From Desulfoluna spongiiphila (lineage in GTDB: Bacteria > Desulfobacterota > Desulfobacteria > Desulfobacterales > Desulfolunaceae), in contig NZ_FMUX01000002.1 in the NCBI RefSeq assembly GCF_900101345.1, positions 310,001 to 374,000 on the forward strand: a DNA stretch of 64,000 bases, in the 5' to 3' direction. A program made the position numbers and the translations under genes. Every line of letters begins with the position of its first letter. Within the stretch, counting starts at the first letter, position 1. The notes under the pieces were generated by a model. The model saw only the letters and a program-made list of their open reading frames with translations, was not told the origin of the DNA and did not search any database. Below, piece after piece: positions 46,837-54,828 of this stretch.

Positions 46837-46875
46837 GCAAAACGCCGGGTGCCGGAAGGCTTCCCGGCGTTTTGC
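46837..46875. terminator. Strong bidirectional terminator-like hairpin
   Basis: GCAAAACGCCGGG and CCCGGCGTTTTGC form a perfect 13-bp stem around a 13-nt loop; the AAAA/TTTT part serves as the run in either direction. It ends the prsT/coiled-coil unit. Confidence 0.7.
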
Positions 46876-47178
46876 ATTGGGGGTCATACCGCGAAAGGGC
46901 CCTTGAAAATTTGCGTTCGTCTTAAGGGCTGCCGTGGCTTCGGCCGTTTCATCCTCTAATCCGGTTATTTCACGAGTCAAGTGCACCCATATTCATGAAG
47001 ATGCAGTGGTTTACCTCAACGCTCTGCTAACGCAGAAGATGGGTGCACTCGGCTCGCCCGAAGGGTTTAGAAAATCGAGCGGAAAACGGTGATTGAAATG
47101 TTTCAGATACTTCTGAGCAATCAGCTGTACTGCCTCTTATTGCTTTGAGTTGGTCGTTTTTTTTATGAAATACCCGGG
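46876..47178. other. Intergenic stretch with a long-loop inverted repeat
   Basis: About 300 bp between convergent units. GTGCACCCAT (46981-46990) and ATGGGTGCAC (47039-47048) are perfect inverted copies 48 nt apart, flanked by a second small stem (CTGCTAACGCAG). No gene is seen. Confidence 0.4.
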
Positions 47179-49785
47179 CTAAGGGCACTCCTCCCGGCAT
47201 ACCTCGATGAAGCACCCTCCTGATGACCCACCGCCTGCGGCCGGGGTGTCTTGTGGGCCAGTTGGGTCCCGTGGGTCACTGGGATCATTGGGGTCAGGGT
47301 CATCGTCGTTGTATGTGTAGGGCCCCATGCCCACGGCGATGAGGGGTTCGCCTTCGGAGACGAAGGCGGCAGGCCGGCTCTCCCCGTTTGCCCTGTTGTA
47401 GGGCTCGGAACCCATCTTTCCCCATTGGAGGAGCTCACCGTCTGCTGTGATGGCCGGGAGCCTTCCCGCCGGAAGGGTGGCGTCCCCTTCCACGGGCCCC
47501 AGGCCGACAATCAGCTCATGGGTGCCGTCATTGTCCATGTCAACGCATGTGGGGCGGGTCTCCCCCGTAAGGGCGTTGTACTCTTCCCAGGCAACGTTCA
47601 ACCATTTGAGGTGGGTGAGAGTATCGTCTTTCCATTGGACAACCGCTGTGCGACCTGCGCCCCCTTTTCCGAGTCCGACAATGATCTCGTCTTTGTCTGA
47701 CTCGTCTTCCACAACCTTTCCGCAGGTGGGCCACGTTTCGCCGTTTTGCGTGTTGTACTCCTCCCAGGTAAGTCGGCCCCAGGTGACGCTGTCAAAGGGT
47801 ACCGTCATGTCGGCGCAGGAGATCCTGTCCAGGACAGCATAGCGGCCGTCTGGAGAGACAGGGCTCTGGTCGCTGCCTCCCAGGCCCACAATGATCTCCA
47901 TGCAGCCGTCGTCGTCGATGTCACCGCAGGCCGGGCGGGTCTCTCCCACGGCTATGTTGTACTCCTCCCAGGGGATGGTCATTGTGGTTTGAAAGGTGAC
48001 ATGCTCCCCGTCAAAGGAGAAGATGGCGAGGCGGCCCTCTCCTCCTTTGCCCAGGCCCACGACGATTTCATCTCTGCCGTCGTTGTTGAGGTCTCCACAG
48101 GCGGGCCAGGTCTCCCCGTTGCACTCGTTGTACCGGGTGTATTCCCCTTCGGGGAGGCGCCCCCAGGCCAGGTGCTGGTACGTGGGGGAGACAACCTGGA
48201 AGAAGCCCCCGGGAATGGCTGCGTCGTCTTCCACGGGACCCAGGCCGATGATGAGCTCGGTGTTGCCGTCTCCGTTCAGGTCTCCTGATGCCACGCGGGC
48301 TTCTTTGGTCGCCTTGCGATAGTTCTCCCAACCCACGGTGAGCCATAGCCGGTGCTCCATATCGCAATCAATGATTTCGACGGATGCATGTGCCGGTGTG
48401 GTCTGGGGTTCGATGGGGGTGAGGGTGTCCCGGACAGTGCAAGTAGCTTCGCTGGTGTTTTCGTCTGTGTCCGAGACGGTCAGGGTAAAGGTCAGCTCGA
48501 TATCCTGTGGCAGGGACCGGGGAGCGATAAAATGGGCCATGGCCTGATCCGGGGTGTCCAGGCTGACATCAGGGCCTCCGGTCTGGCTCCAGTGCCAGGT
48601 CGGGGGGCAGCCTTCGGGAAACCGGGAGGCGCTGCCGTCCAGAGTCACCTCTTCCCCTTCACGGACAACCTGATCGCCCCCTGCATCGGCGTGCAGGGGC
48701 TTGGTGATGGTAATTGTAACCGTATCCCTGTCTGCGAGGCCTTCTGTATCGGTGACCAGGACCTCGAAGACCAGTTGAGCGCTGTCGTCTTCACCTAGGG
48801 CTGGGGCCGTAAAGGTGGGCTTGATGCTTGAAGCGTTTGACAGGGTCACCGGTGGCCCCTGGGGTTGGCTCCACTGGTAAGAGGCAATGCCGTCATCCGG
48901 GTCGATGGATGCCTGGGCAGTGAGGGTGACCGTTTGCTCTTCCAGGACAAACTGGTCGGGCCCTGCATGGGCGCTGGGGGGGCGGTTATCCAGGGCAAAC
49001 TGCACCTCAGTGATGGCTGAATCCGTGGCCCCGTCACTGTCCGTGACCGTCAGCTGAAATGTGAGGATGACGGGTGTTTCCGGTGCGTCCGGGTTTTCCG
49101 GGTCCACAGGTTTTTCGGGCTTCTCCGGCATGATGAAGGTGGCTGTTTGTGTGTCTGCGCCTGTGAGGGTAACTTCCGGGTCTTCAAAGCCGAACACCTG
49201 GCGCCAGTGCCAGTTGACGATGCTGCCGTCCGGATCACTGGATCCGTCTCCGGACAGGATGATGGTTTGTCCTTGTACGGCAATTTGGGGAGGGCTCGTG
49301 ATGACCGTCGGGACCGTGTTGATCGAGCCGAAGGCAACGGAGATCTCCTGGGAGTAGGCGGCCGGCTCGTTCGCTTCGTTGTAGGCCCTTACGGCAAAGT
49401 AATAGGTGGTTTCCTCTTCAAGGCCTTCCACCGTATGGCTCATGACGGGGGGCGGAGAGCCAGGGTGATTCAAAAGGGCATGGCCGGAGTAGACGCCGGG
49501 CTCGCCTGAAGCCTTTCGCCAGGAGAGACGATAGTGGCCGGCTGTGTCGCATGGCGTCCAGTGGACCGTGACCTCCCCTGCAAGGGCTGCCCCCGGGGCG
49601 CCGCCCATGATCATGCACCACAGGAAAAAGGCACCGATAGCGACCCGCAGGCCGAAGGGCACCCGGTACGGACGGGGTGTGCCGTTGGTCGGCCCTTTCG
49701 GGGCATGCCCGCAGGCGGTTTTATAAAAAAACGGGGAGCGTTGTGTGGCAAGGGGGCGTTCGGCTCTATCGTGTCTGTTCATCAT
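47179..49785 (-). CDS. Secreted FN3/PKD protein with FG-GAP-like repeats and GGCFI tail
   Basis: An 868-residue exported protein. A long signal peptide (about 30-72) ends near GAALA. A fibronectin-III-like domain follows (VTVHWTPCDTAGHYRLSW, TTYYFAVRAYNEANE), then three PKD-like domains (SGDGSSDPDGSIVNWHW, ASIDPDDGIASYQW, GSASRFPEGCPPTWHWSQTG) separated by Pro-rich linkers. The last 350 residues are six repeats on the pattern NGETWPACGDLNNDGRDEIV, FG-GAP/propeller-like and probably Ca-binding. The end is GGGSSGGCFIEVCREECP. The start ATG (49785) overlaps the Wzz-like gene by 20 nt. It may be a surface adhesin or matrix protein, by inference. Confidence 0.75.
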   Translation of the reverse strand: MMNRHDRAERPLATQRSPFFYKTACGHAPKGPTNGTPRPYRVPFGLRVAIGAFFLWCMIMGGAPGAALAGEVTVHWTPCDTAGHYRLSWRKASGEPGVYSGHALLNHPGSPPPVMSHTVEGLEEETTYYFAVRAYNEANEPAAYSQEISVAFGSINTVPTVITSPPQIAVQGQTIILSGDGSSDPDGSIVNWHWRQVFGFEDPEVTLTGADTQTATFIMPEKPEKPVDPENPDAPETPVILTFQLTVTDSDGATDSAITEVQFALDNRPPSAHAGPDQFVLEEQTVTLTAQASIDPDDGIASYQWSQPQGPPVTLSNASSIKPTFTAPALGEDDSAQLVFEVLVTDTEGLADRDTVTITITKPLHADAGGDQVVREGEEVTLDGSASRFPEGCPPTWHWSQTGGPDVSLDTPDQAMAHFIAPRSLPQDIELTFTLTVSDTDENTSEATCTVRDTLTPIEPQTTPAHASVEIIDCDMEHRLWLTVGWENYRKATKEARVASGDLNGDGNTELIIGLGPVEDDAAIPGGFFQVVSPTYQHLAWGRLPEGEYTRYNECNGETWPACGDLNNDGRDEIVVGLGKGGEGRLAIFSFDGEHVTFQTTMTIPWEEYNIAVGETRPACGDIDDDGCMEIIVGLGGSDQSPVSPDGRYAVLDRISCADMTVPFDSVTWGRLTWEEYNTQNGETWPTCGKVVEDESDKDEIIVGLGKGGAGRTAVVQWKDDTLTHLKWLNVAWEEYNALTGETRPTCVDMDNDGTHELIVGLGPVEGDATLPAGRLPAITADGELLQWGKMGSEPYNRANGESRPAAFVSEGEPLIAVGMGPYTYNDDDPDPNDPSDPRDPTGPQDTPAAGGGSSGGCFIEVCREECP

Positions 49786-50527
49786 GTTCTCGCTGTAGTG
49801 GTTGCAGTGATATATTGGGCAAGGATCCCAGGATGGGGACTCCCAGGTGTTCGGCGATCTGTTTTTCTGATTTGTACGAGGGGTCCAGGGCTTCGACGAT
49901 CGCCTGGGCCAGGACAAAAAGAAGGAGGCCCCCGGCAAAGCAGATGAGGGCCGGGATGAGACGTGAGGGCTCCCAGATTCGCCTGACGGTTCGCGAGGTG
50001 TAGGTCATCTCCGGGGTACGCTCCATGGGCGGAGGTGCGGGAAGGTCCAGGCGCTTATAGCCCTCCTGGATACGCCGGAACAGGGTGTTGCCGTAGTAGG
50101 TCACCAGGCGCTCCCCGGTTTTTCTGTTTTTTCCCGTGTAGGTGACAATGACCTGGGCTTCCTCACTGAGGCCTATGGTCAGGTTCTCCCTGGCTTCTGC
50201 GTAGAGTTCGGTCCGCTGGGCCTGGGTTACGATGGCCTTGTACCCCAGGGGGTAGTCGATGATCAGGTGGGGGAAGAAGTTTCCCTTGATGAAGCGTGCG
50301 GCCTGCCCGGGGGAGGCGGTGAGATCGGAAAGGGTCATGGCCTCCGTGGGGGATTCAGGGGCTGTGACCGGGGCATCTGCCGGCGATGGAAACGAAAGGG
50401 AGATGGCAAAGGTATGGGGCTTGTATGCCATGGCCATAAGGAAGAGCAGGGGCAGGGCAATGACCAGGCTCAGGTACCGGTGGTTTCTGTTGATCCGATA
50501 CAACATCCGTCTGATGTAAAACAGCAT
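49766..50527 (-). CDS. Wzz-like chain-length determinant, short form
   Basis: A 253-residue inner-membrane protein. The N-terminal membrane segment (YLSLVIALPLLFLMAMAY) and the C-terminal one (LIPALICFAGGLLLFVLAQA) frame a periplasmic part (about 38-200) that is shorter than in usual Wzz or exosortase-linked chain-length proteins. After TM2, ALDPSYKSEKQIAEHLGVPI and LGSLPNI give the Wzz C-terminal juxtamembrane motif. GAAAGGAACACC precedes the ATG. It overlaps the following gene and follows the kinase-like gene by 69 bp. It would set polymer length together with the kinase-like ATPase. Confidence 0.7.
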   Translation of the reverse strand: MLFYIRRMLYRINRNHRYLSLVIALPLLFLMAMAYKPHTFAISLSFPSPADAPVTAPESPTEAMTLSDLTASPGQAARFIKGNFFPHLIIDYPLGYKAIVTQAQRTELYAEARENLTIGLSEEAQVIVTYTGKNRKTGERLVTYYGNTLFRRIQEGYKRLDLPAPPPMERTPEMTYTSRTVRRIWEPSRLIPALICFAGGLLLFVLAQAIVEALDPSYKSEKQIAEHLGVPILGSLPNISLQPLQREHDEQTR

Positions 50528-50596
50528 GGTGTTCCTTTCTGTTGCGTATCGCGGTTTGGGCAACGGGGGGTGACACAGGGTGCGGCGATCGTGTTT

Positions 50597-51259
50597 TCAT
50601 GATCGTGCCAAAGGATTTCTCCACTGATTGGCGACAACGCCCAAAATCGGTGCGCCATTTGCCTGGAGTGCGCAACAGGCGCGTTTGGTTTTTGACTTGG
50701 AGGTGACATTGACAAGAGAGACAAGAATTACACCGTCCACGACGTTGCTCAGGGACATGGGGTCGTTCATGTTGCGGTTTGTCGGGAAGACGGACGGCGC
50801 ATCGATGAAAACCTGAGCGTATGTTGCTTTTGTCTTCTTCAGGAAAGCCATGATGTTTTCATCAGAGTGCGCATATTTCCAACTCTCTGATCGTGGCAGA
50901 GCCGGGGCGGTGAGAACCGAAAGATTCTCAATCCCCGGGACATTGGCCACGTTATGCAAGGGGGGTATTGGTATGCGGGGGGCATCGGTGGGGGGGAGCT
51001 CGGGGATGTTGAAGTGGGTATGCACCCTGGGGGCAAACCAGTTGCAATCGATGAGCAGGGTATTTTTCTTTTTTTCCTGAGCGGACAGTGCTGCCAGATT
51101 GCATGTCAGCGTTGTTTTTCCTTCATGTCGCCAGCCGCTTGTAACAAGAATTGTTTTTGGCGGCGATGTCTTTTGTTGCTCAAACACCATGGCGTAGATG
51201 CGTCGCGTTTCCGTAAGGCTCTGGCGGGTCGGTGAAGGGATGCTGTCTTTTTTGTTCAT
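50597..51259 (-). CDS. BY-kinase-like/ParA-like ATPase (exosortase-associated type)
   Basis: A 220-residue P-loop protein. Walker A TSGWRHEGKTTLTCNLA, Walker A' KKNTLLIDCNW and Walker B AQVFIDAPSVF follow the layout of bacterial tyrosine kinases of the CpsD/TIGR03018 type. The C-terminal tyrosine cluster is missing; the protein ends NQWRNPLARS. AAAGGT precedes the ATG at 51259. As the first gene of the minus-strand Wzz-like operon it may couple ATP hydrolysis to chain-length control. Autokinase activity is doubtful without the tyrosines. Confidence 0.65.
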   Translation of the reverse strand: MNKKDSIPSPTRQSLTETRRIYAMVFEQQKTSPPKTILVTSGWRHEGKTTLTCNLAALSAQEKKKNTLLIDCNWFAPRVHTHFNIPELPPTDAPRIPIPPLHNVANVPGIENLSVLTAPALPRSESWKYAHSDENIMAFLKKTKATYAQVFIDAPSVFPTNRNMNDPMSLSNVVDGVILVSLVNVTSKSKTKRACCALQANGAPILGVVANQWRNPLARS

Positions 51260-52005
51260 TGTGACCTTTGCGTTATGGCGGCATCTCATGATGGCTACTC
51301 GCCTCACTCATTGTGCGAATCTTATCTAGCTGTTCGGTAAAATCGAACAGTGAGGCATACACCCGGTGATAATAAATCATTCGGGAAACTGCCGGTCGCA
51401 ACGTCGTGATAAAACGTGGGGGGCGTTTTGTCTTTATGTGGTATGGCTTGTGATTATTGCTTCTGAAAAAGTTGTAGTAAAAGATAGGGGAATGCGCCTG
51501 CTTTTTCAATGCTTTTTTCGCCCCCTTAACTTTTTGCTTTGTTTTTTTATTTTATCTGCTTCTGGTGCTTCGAGAGGAAATGCCGGCCGGTCCGCCCGAA
51601 GGGGTAGAAAGTTGAATCGAAATCCGCGAATTACATTTTGTGTTCATGGGACTACTGAGTTGGGTTAGTTATTCGTCATGGCCCCTGCTATTGCTTTGGC
51701 TTGGCTCTTTTTGTATGAAATGTCAGGGGTAGTGACGGACGATCGAGGGCTGCGTATTCCAATTGAAATAGCACGCGATACGGCGAAACAGGTGGCGATG
51801 GCGCATTTTTCTGAACCGTTTTTGTTTTGTTGACGTCAGGCATTCAGGTGAGTACTCCAACCCATTTTCCTTTGGCCGCCGTCTATGTTGAACGGTGGGC
51901 GAGGTCTCTTTTTTTATTGCAGGGCCATTTTTATGGCCCAAAAAACGAGTGGGGCTGATATAGGAAGCGTATGAACCCAGGATTTTTTACGGAGACTTTT
52001 CAACC
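51260..52005. other. Divergent intergenic region between kinase-like gene and hemW
   Basis: 746 bp with no gene that can be supported; short ORFs lack ribosome sites and family features. It contains the two-stem structure listed at 51302-51357 and a hairpin GGGCCATTTTTATGGCCC at 51923-51940. Promoters of both flanking units must lie here, but none stands out. Confidence 0.45.
51302..51357 (-). promoter_or_regulatory. Possible structured leader of the kinase/Wzz operon
   Basis: An outer stem GCCTCAC/GTGAGGC (51302-51308 with 51351-51357) encloses an inner hairpin CTGTTCG/CGAACA(G) at 51331-51351. It lies about 45 bp upstream of the kinase-like start, so it would be in the mRNA leader. It matches no riboswitch class I know. 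Confidence 0.3.
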
Positions 52006-53169
52006 ATGAACCCCGGCCTTTATATCCATGTCCCCTTTTGCATTCGCAAATGCCCTTATTGTGACTTTTACTCCGAGTCTTCCCTTGCGCAAAAGAAGGC
52101 GTACTTGGACGGGATTGTCCGGGAGATGGACCTGGTGGCCCGCGACCTTTCTGTGTGCGCTGCCTTTGATACGGTCTATTTCGGCGGGGGGACCCCCTCT
52201 CTTTTAAAGCCCGGAGAGGTGGCAGGGCTCCTTGAAGCAGCCCGCAGCCGTTTTACCTTTGCCCCGGACGTGGAGGTGACCCTTGAGGTGAACCCCGGGA
52301 CGGTGACCCCGTCGAAGCTGGCCGGATTCAAACAGGCCGGGGTGAACCGGCTGAACATCGGGGTGCAGTCCCTTGACGACGGCACCTTGACGTTTCTGGG
52401 ACGCCTCCACAACGCAAGGGAAGCTGAAGCGGTCCTTAAGGAGGCCCGAGGGTGCGGGTTTTCAAACATCGGTGCCGATTTGATCTACGGAGTACCGGGC
52501 CAGGACATGGCGTCGGTGCATGCCGATGTGGCGGCCCTTCTCGCCCATGCCCCGGAGCACCTCTCCTGCTACATGCTGACCCTGGAGGCCGGAACACCCC
52601 TTTATGTCCGCCATGGCAAACGTGATTTCTCCATGCCCGGTGATACGGAGCAGGGGGCCTTTTTCGGGGCGGTGTCAGATGCCCTGACAGAAGGCGGCTA
52701 CCTCCATTACGAGGTCTCCAACTTTGCCAGGGGAAAACAATACGTTTCCCGTCACAACACCAAGTACTGGGAGATGGCCACCACTGTGGGGCTTGGGCCT
52801 TCGGCCCACGGGTTTTACACCGAAGGCGAGGCGCACGAGCATCCCTTCAGGTGGTGGAACGTGGCCCACCTCGGGAACTGGCTGGACTGTCTGGATAGAG
52901 GGGAAAGGCCCCTGGGCGGGAAAGAGGCCCTGGATCGGGAGGCGCTGATGACGGAAGCTCTCTACTTGGGGCTTCGGCGTATGGAGGGGGTGAGTCTTGC
53001 AGTTTTTCAGGACCGTTTTTCCCTGGATTTAAAAGCGGTCCTGGGGTCTGTTATGAACGGTTTTGAGGATGAGGGGTTGATGGTGGCCGATGCCGAGAGC
53101 ATCCGTCTGACCCGAAAAGGATTTGCCGTGGCAGATGGCATCGTGCTGCGTCTCCTGCAGTCCTTATAA
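52006..53169 (+). CDS. hemW: Radical SAM heme chaperone HemW
   Basis: A 387-residue cytoplasmic protein with the radical SAM cluster motif CIRKCPYCDF (Cys12, Cys16, Cys19), VYFGGGTPSLL, VTLEVNPGTVT, LNIGVQSLDDGTLTFLGR, YGVPGQ and the C-terminal HemW domain (KYWEMATTVGLGPSAHGF). HemW proteins bind heme and deliver it to respiratory enzymes; they were formerly annotated as coproporphyrinogen III oxidase, but the extra cysteine of HemN is absent. GGAGAC lies 8 bases before the ATG. It is monocistronic, with a hairpin terminator downstream. Confidence 0.93.
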   Translation: MNPGLYIHVPFCIRKCPYCDFYSESSLAQKKAYLDGIVREMDLVARDLSVCAAFDTVYFGGGTPSLLKPGEVAGLLEAARSRFTFAPDVEVTLEVNPGTVTPSKLAGFKQAGVNRLNIGVQSLDDGTLTFLGRLHNAREAEAVLKEARGCGFSNIGADLIYGVPGQDMASVHADVAALLAHAPEHLSCYMLTLEAGTPLYVRHGKRDFSMPGDTEQGAFFGAVSDALTEGGYLHYEVSNFARGKQYVSRHNTKYWEMATTVGLGPSAHGFYTEGEAHEHPFRWWNVAHLGNWLDCLDRGERPLGGKEALDREALMTEALYLGLRRMEGVSLAVFQDRFSLDLKAVLGSVMNGFEDEGLMVADAESIRLTRKGFAVADGIVLRLLQSL

Positions 53170-53210
53170 AGGAGAAGCGGCGCCTCGTCGCACCATGCCC
53201 TCAGAACCAG

Positions 53211-53247
53211 AAAAGCCCGCCGTCTCAAAAAGAGACAGCGGGCTTTT
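53211..53247. terminator. Rho-independent terminator after hemW
   Basis: AAAAGCCCGC(C)GTCTC and GAGAC(A)GCGGGCTTTT form a long stem with one bulge pair, ending in TTTTGTGTTTG. It separates hemW from the convergent DUF2333 gene and could serve both. Confidence 0.8.
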
Positions 53248-53278
53248 GTGTTTGACAACAGTGTCGCGTCGGCGAAGG

Positions 53279-53319
53279 TCACCTATCACCTATCACCTAT
53301 CACCTATCACCTATCACCT
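53279..53319. repeat. 7-bp tandem repeat (ACCTATC)
   Basis: Five full copies of ACCTATC plus partial ends, from 53279 to 53319, in the gap between the terminator and the DUF2333 stop codon (53323). Copies are perfect. Confidence 0.9.
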
Positions 53320-53322
53320 GGC

Positions 53323-54552
53323 TTACGTACTCATCGTTTTGATGACAAACTGGATATAGGCCCGGGCATGGCTGATAAAGGCGGCCATGTTGGCCCTGTG
53401 GTTGGCGAAGAACCCGCTGTAATCGCTTTCCTGAACGACGAAGGGGTCAAGTTCGGTGGCGTGCTGGAGCATCAGCACCGCATGGTGCAGGTCGTTGGCA
53501 GCGCCTCTGGAGTCCAGGACGGGGGCAAAGTCCACCATCACCGCTTCCAGGATGGTGGCCATGGCGCTTGAGACACCTTGCGCATAGTAGAAGTAGTCGT
53601 CCGCCTTGAAGGTGCTGACGGGGGCGCCGCTCTCTTCGTGGGTTTTGACCAGGTCGTCGTCGCAGTCTCCCAGAAGGTTCTCGTAGCTGCTGAGCAGGGG
53701 GATGAGGTTGTCGGCCCGGGAGTGAAAGGTTGCCTTGTTGGTGTTGAGGCGCTCCCTGTAGGTTTTCAGCTCTTCAATGGCCTGGGCATAGGATTTTTCC
53801 GGGGCGGGGAGCCAGTATTTTTTGGGGTCGTTGTTGAATTTGGCCCGGGCCAGGTTGAGGTTTTTGTCAAATTTGATGGTGCTGCCGGTTCGGGCGATGC
53901 GCTCCACGAGTTTTTCCGTGGTGCGGCGGGTTACTTCCAGGACGCCGAGCTGGTGGTTTTCCACGTTGTCGGTGAAGAGGGTAAAGACATCATTGGGTCT
54001 CCAGCCGAGGCTGCGCTGCGACAACTCGTAGTCAAGGGGCTCGATGAGGGCCGTGACAAAGGCGGTGCCCCGGACGGCGTTGGGGAAGAGATCAGCCACA
54101 TCCTGTTCCAGGGAGCTGTGGGAGCCTTTGGTGGAGGCCTCGTGTCCCTGGGTGTCCACGTGGAGGGTGGACTCGGGGTCCTTGGCTGCGGCTGTTTCAT
54201 GGGAGGGGGCAGCGCTGTGGGGATCTGCCGGGGTGCCGTGGGCGATATCTGCTGTTCCGTGTGCTGCGCTGGCTGTGGCCTCGGAATCATGGGGCTGTGT
54301 TCCCGGGGTGGTGTCGGCGGCGTGGCTCGTATCCAACATTTTTTTCAGGGCGTTGTCGGCTGTTTTGAGCGTTGGGTTTTTTTCCACCGCCTGGTGATAC
54401 GGAGACGGATTGTTGTCGCTGCCGGTAAAGAAGTAAAACAACTTGGCCCCGCCCCACAGTACGACGAGGGTCGCGATGACGGCCAGGCCGACCCGTGAAA
54501 AGACGTACACCTTAAACTCTTTGCTCAGCTTTTTTTTTGCGGGATCACTCAT
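53323..54552 (-). CDS. DUF2333 family protein
   Basis: A 409-residue protein with one N-terminal membrane segment (VGLAVIATLVVLWGGAKLFYF), a low-complexity Ala/His/Thr-rich linker (about 75-140) and the conserved DUF2333 domain: SLGWRPNDVF, NHQLGVLEVTRRTTEKLVER, ISHARAYIQFVIKTMST at the end, and FKADDYFYYAQGVSSAMATI in between. The linker is longer than usual. GAGAAGGAGAAAAC precedes the ATG. Function unknown; the family is a conserved inner-membrane protein in proteobacteria. Convergent with hemW. Confidence 0.85.
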   Translation of the reverse strand: MSDPAKKKLSKEFKVYVFSRVGLAVIATLVVLWGGAKLFYFFTGSDNNPSPYHQAVEKNPTLKTADNALKKMLDTSHAADTTPGTQPHDSEATASAAHGTADIAHGTPADPHSAAPSHETAAAKDPESTLHVDTQGHEASTKGSHSSLEQDVADLFPNAVRGTAFVTALIEPLDYELSQRSLGWRPNDVFTLFTDNVENHQLGVLEVTRRTTEKLVERIARTGSTIKFDKNLNLARAKFNNDPKKYWLPAPEKSYAQAIEELKTYRERLNTNKATFHSRADNLIPLLSSYENLLGDCDDDLVKTHEESGAPVSTFKADDYFYYAQGVSSAMATILEAVMVDFAPVLDSRGAANDLHHAVLMLQHATELDPFVVQESDYSGFFANHRANMAAFISHARAYIQFVIKTMST

Positions 54553-54828
54553 GTTTTCTCCTTCTCTACGGGGGCATTCGATGACAGCAGGTTGATGACT
54601 CGGCTAGCGACAGCCAACAGTATGCACATTTTTGAGGCAGAAGTCAAAAGAGCAGACTAAGGAGCGCAGGGGTGGCGGGGGACCCGTTGAGCCTTGAGAA
54701 ATCCACCTGATCACCGGGGAGCATGACGGCCGATAATCGGGATGAAAGGAAGGTGCCCCACGGACCCTTTCGGGCCGGGGGCGATATTTTGTCATGGGAG
54801 GATGCCGGGGTTTAATGGTGTTACTGGA

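Noticed and set aside
53279..53319. Possible CRISPR array
   Set aside because: The units are 7 bp with no spacers; it is a simple tandem repeat.
53578..54498. Plus-strand ORF of 306 codons, glycine/valine rich
   Set aside because: Shadow of the DUF2333 gene on the other strand, whose domain is clear.
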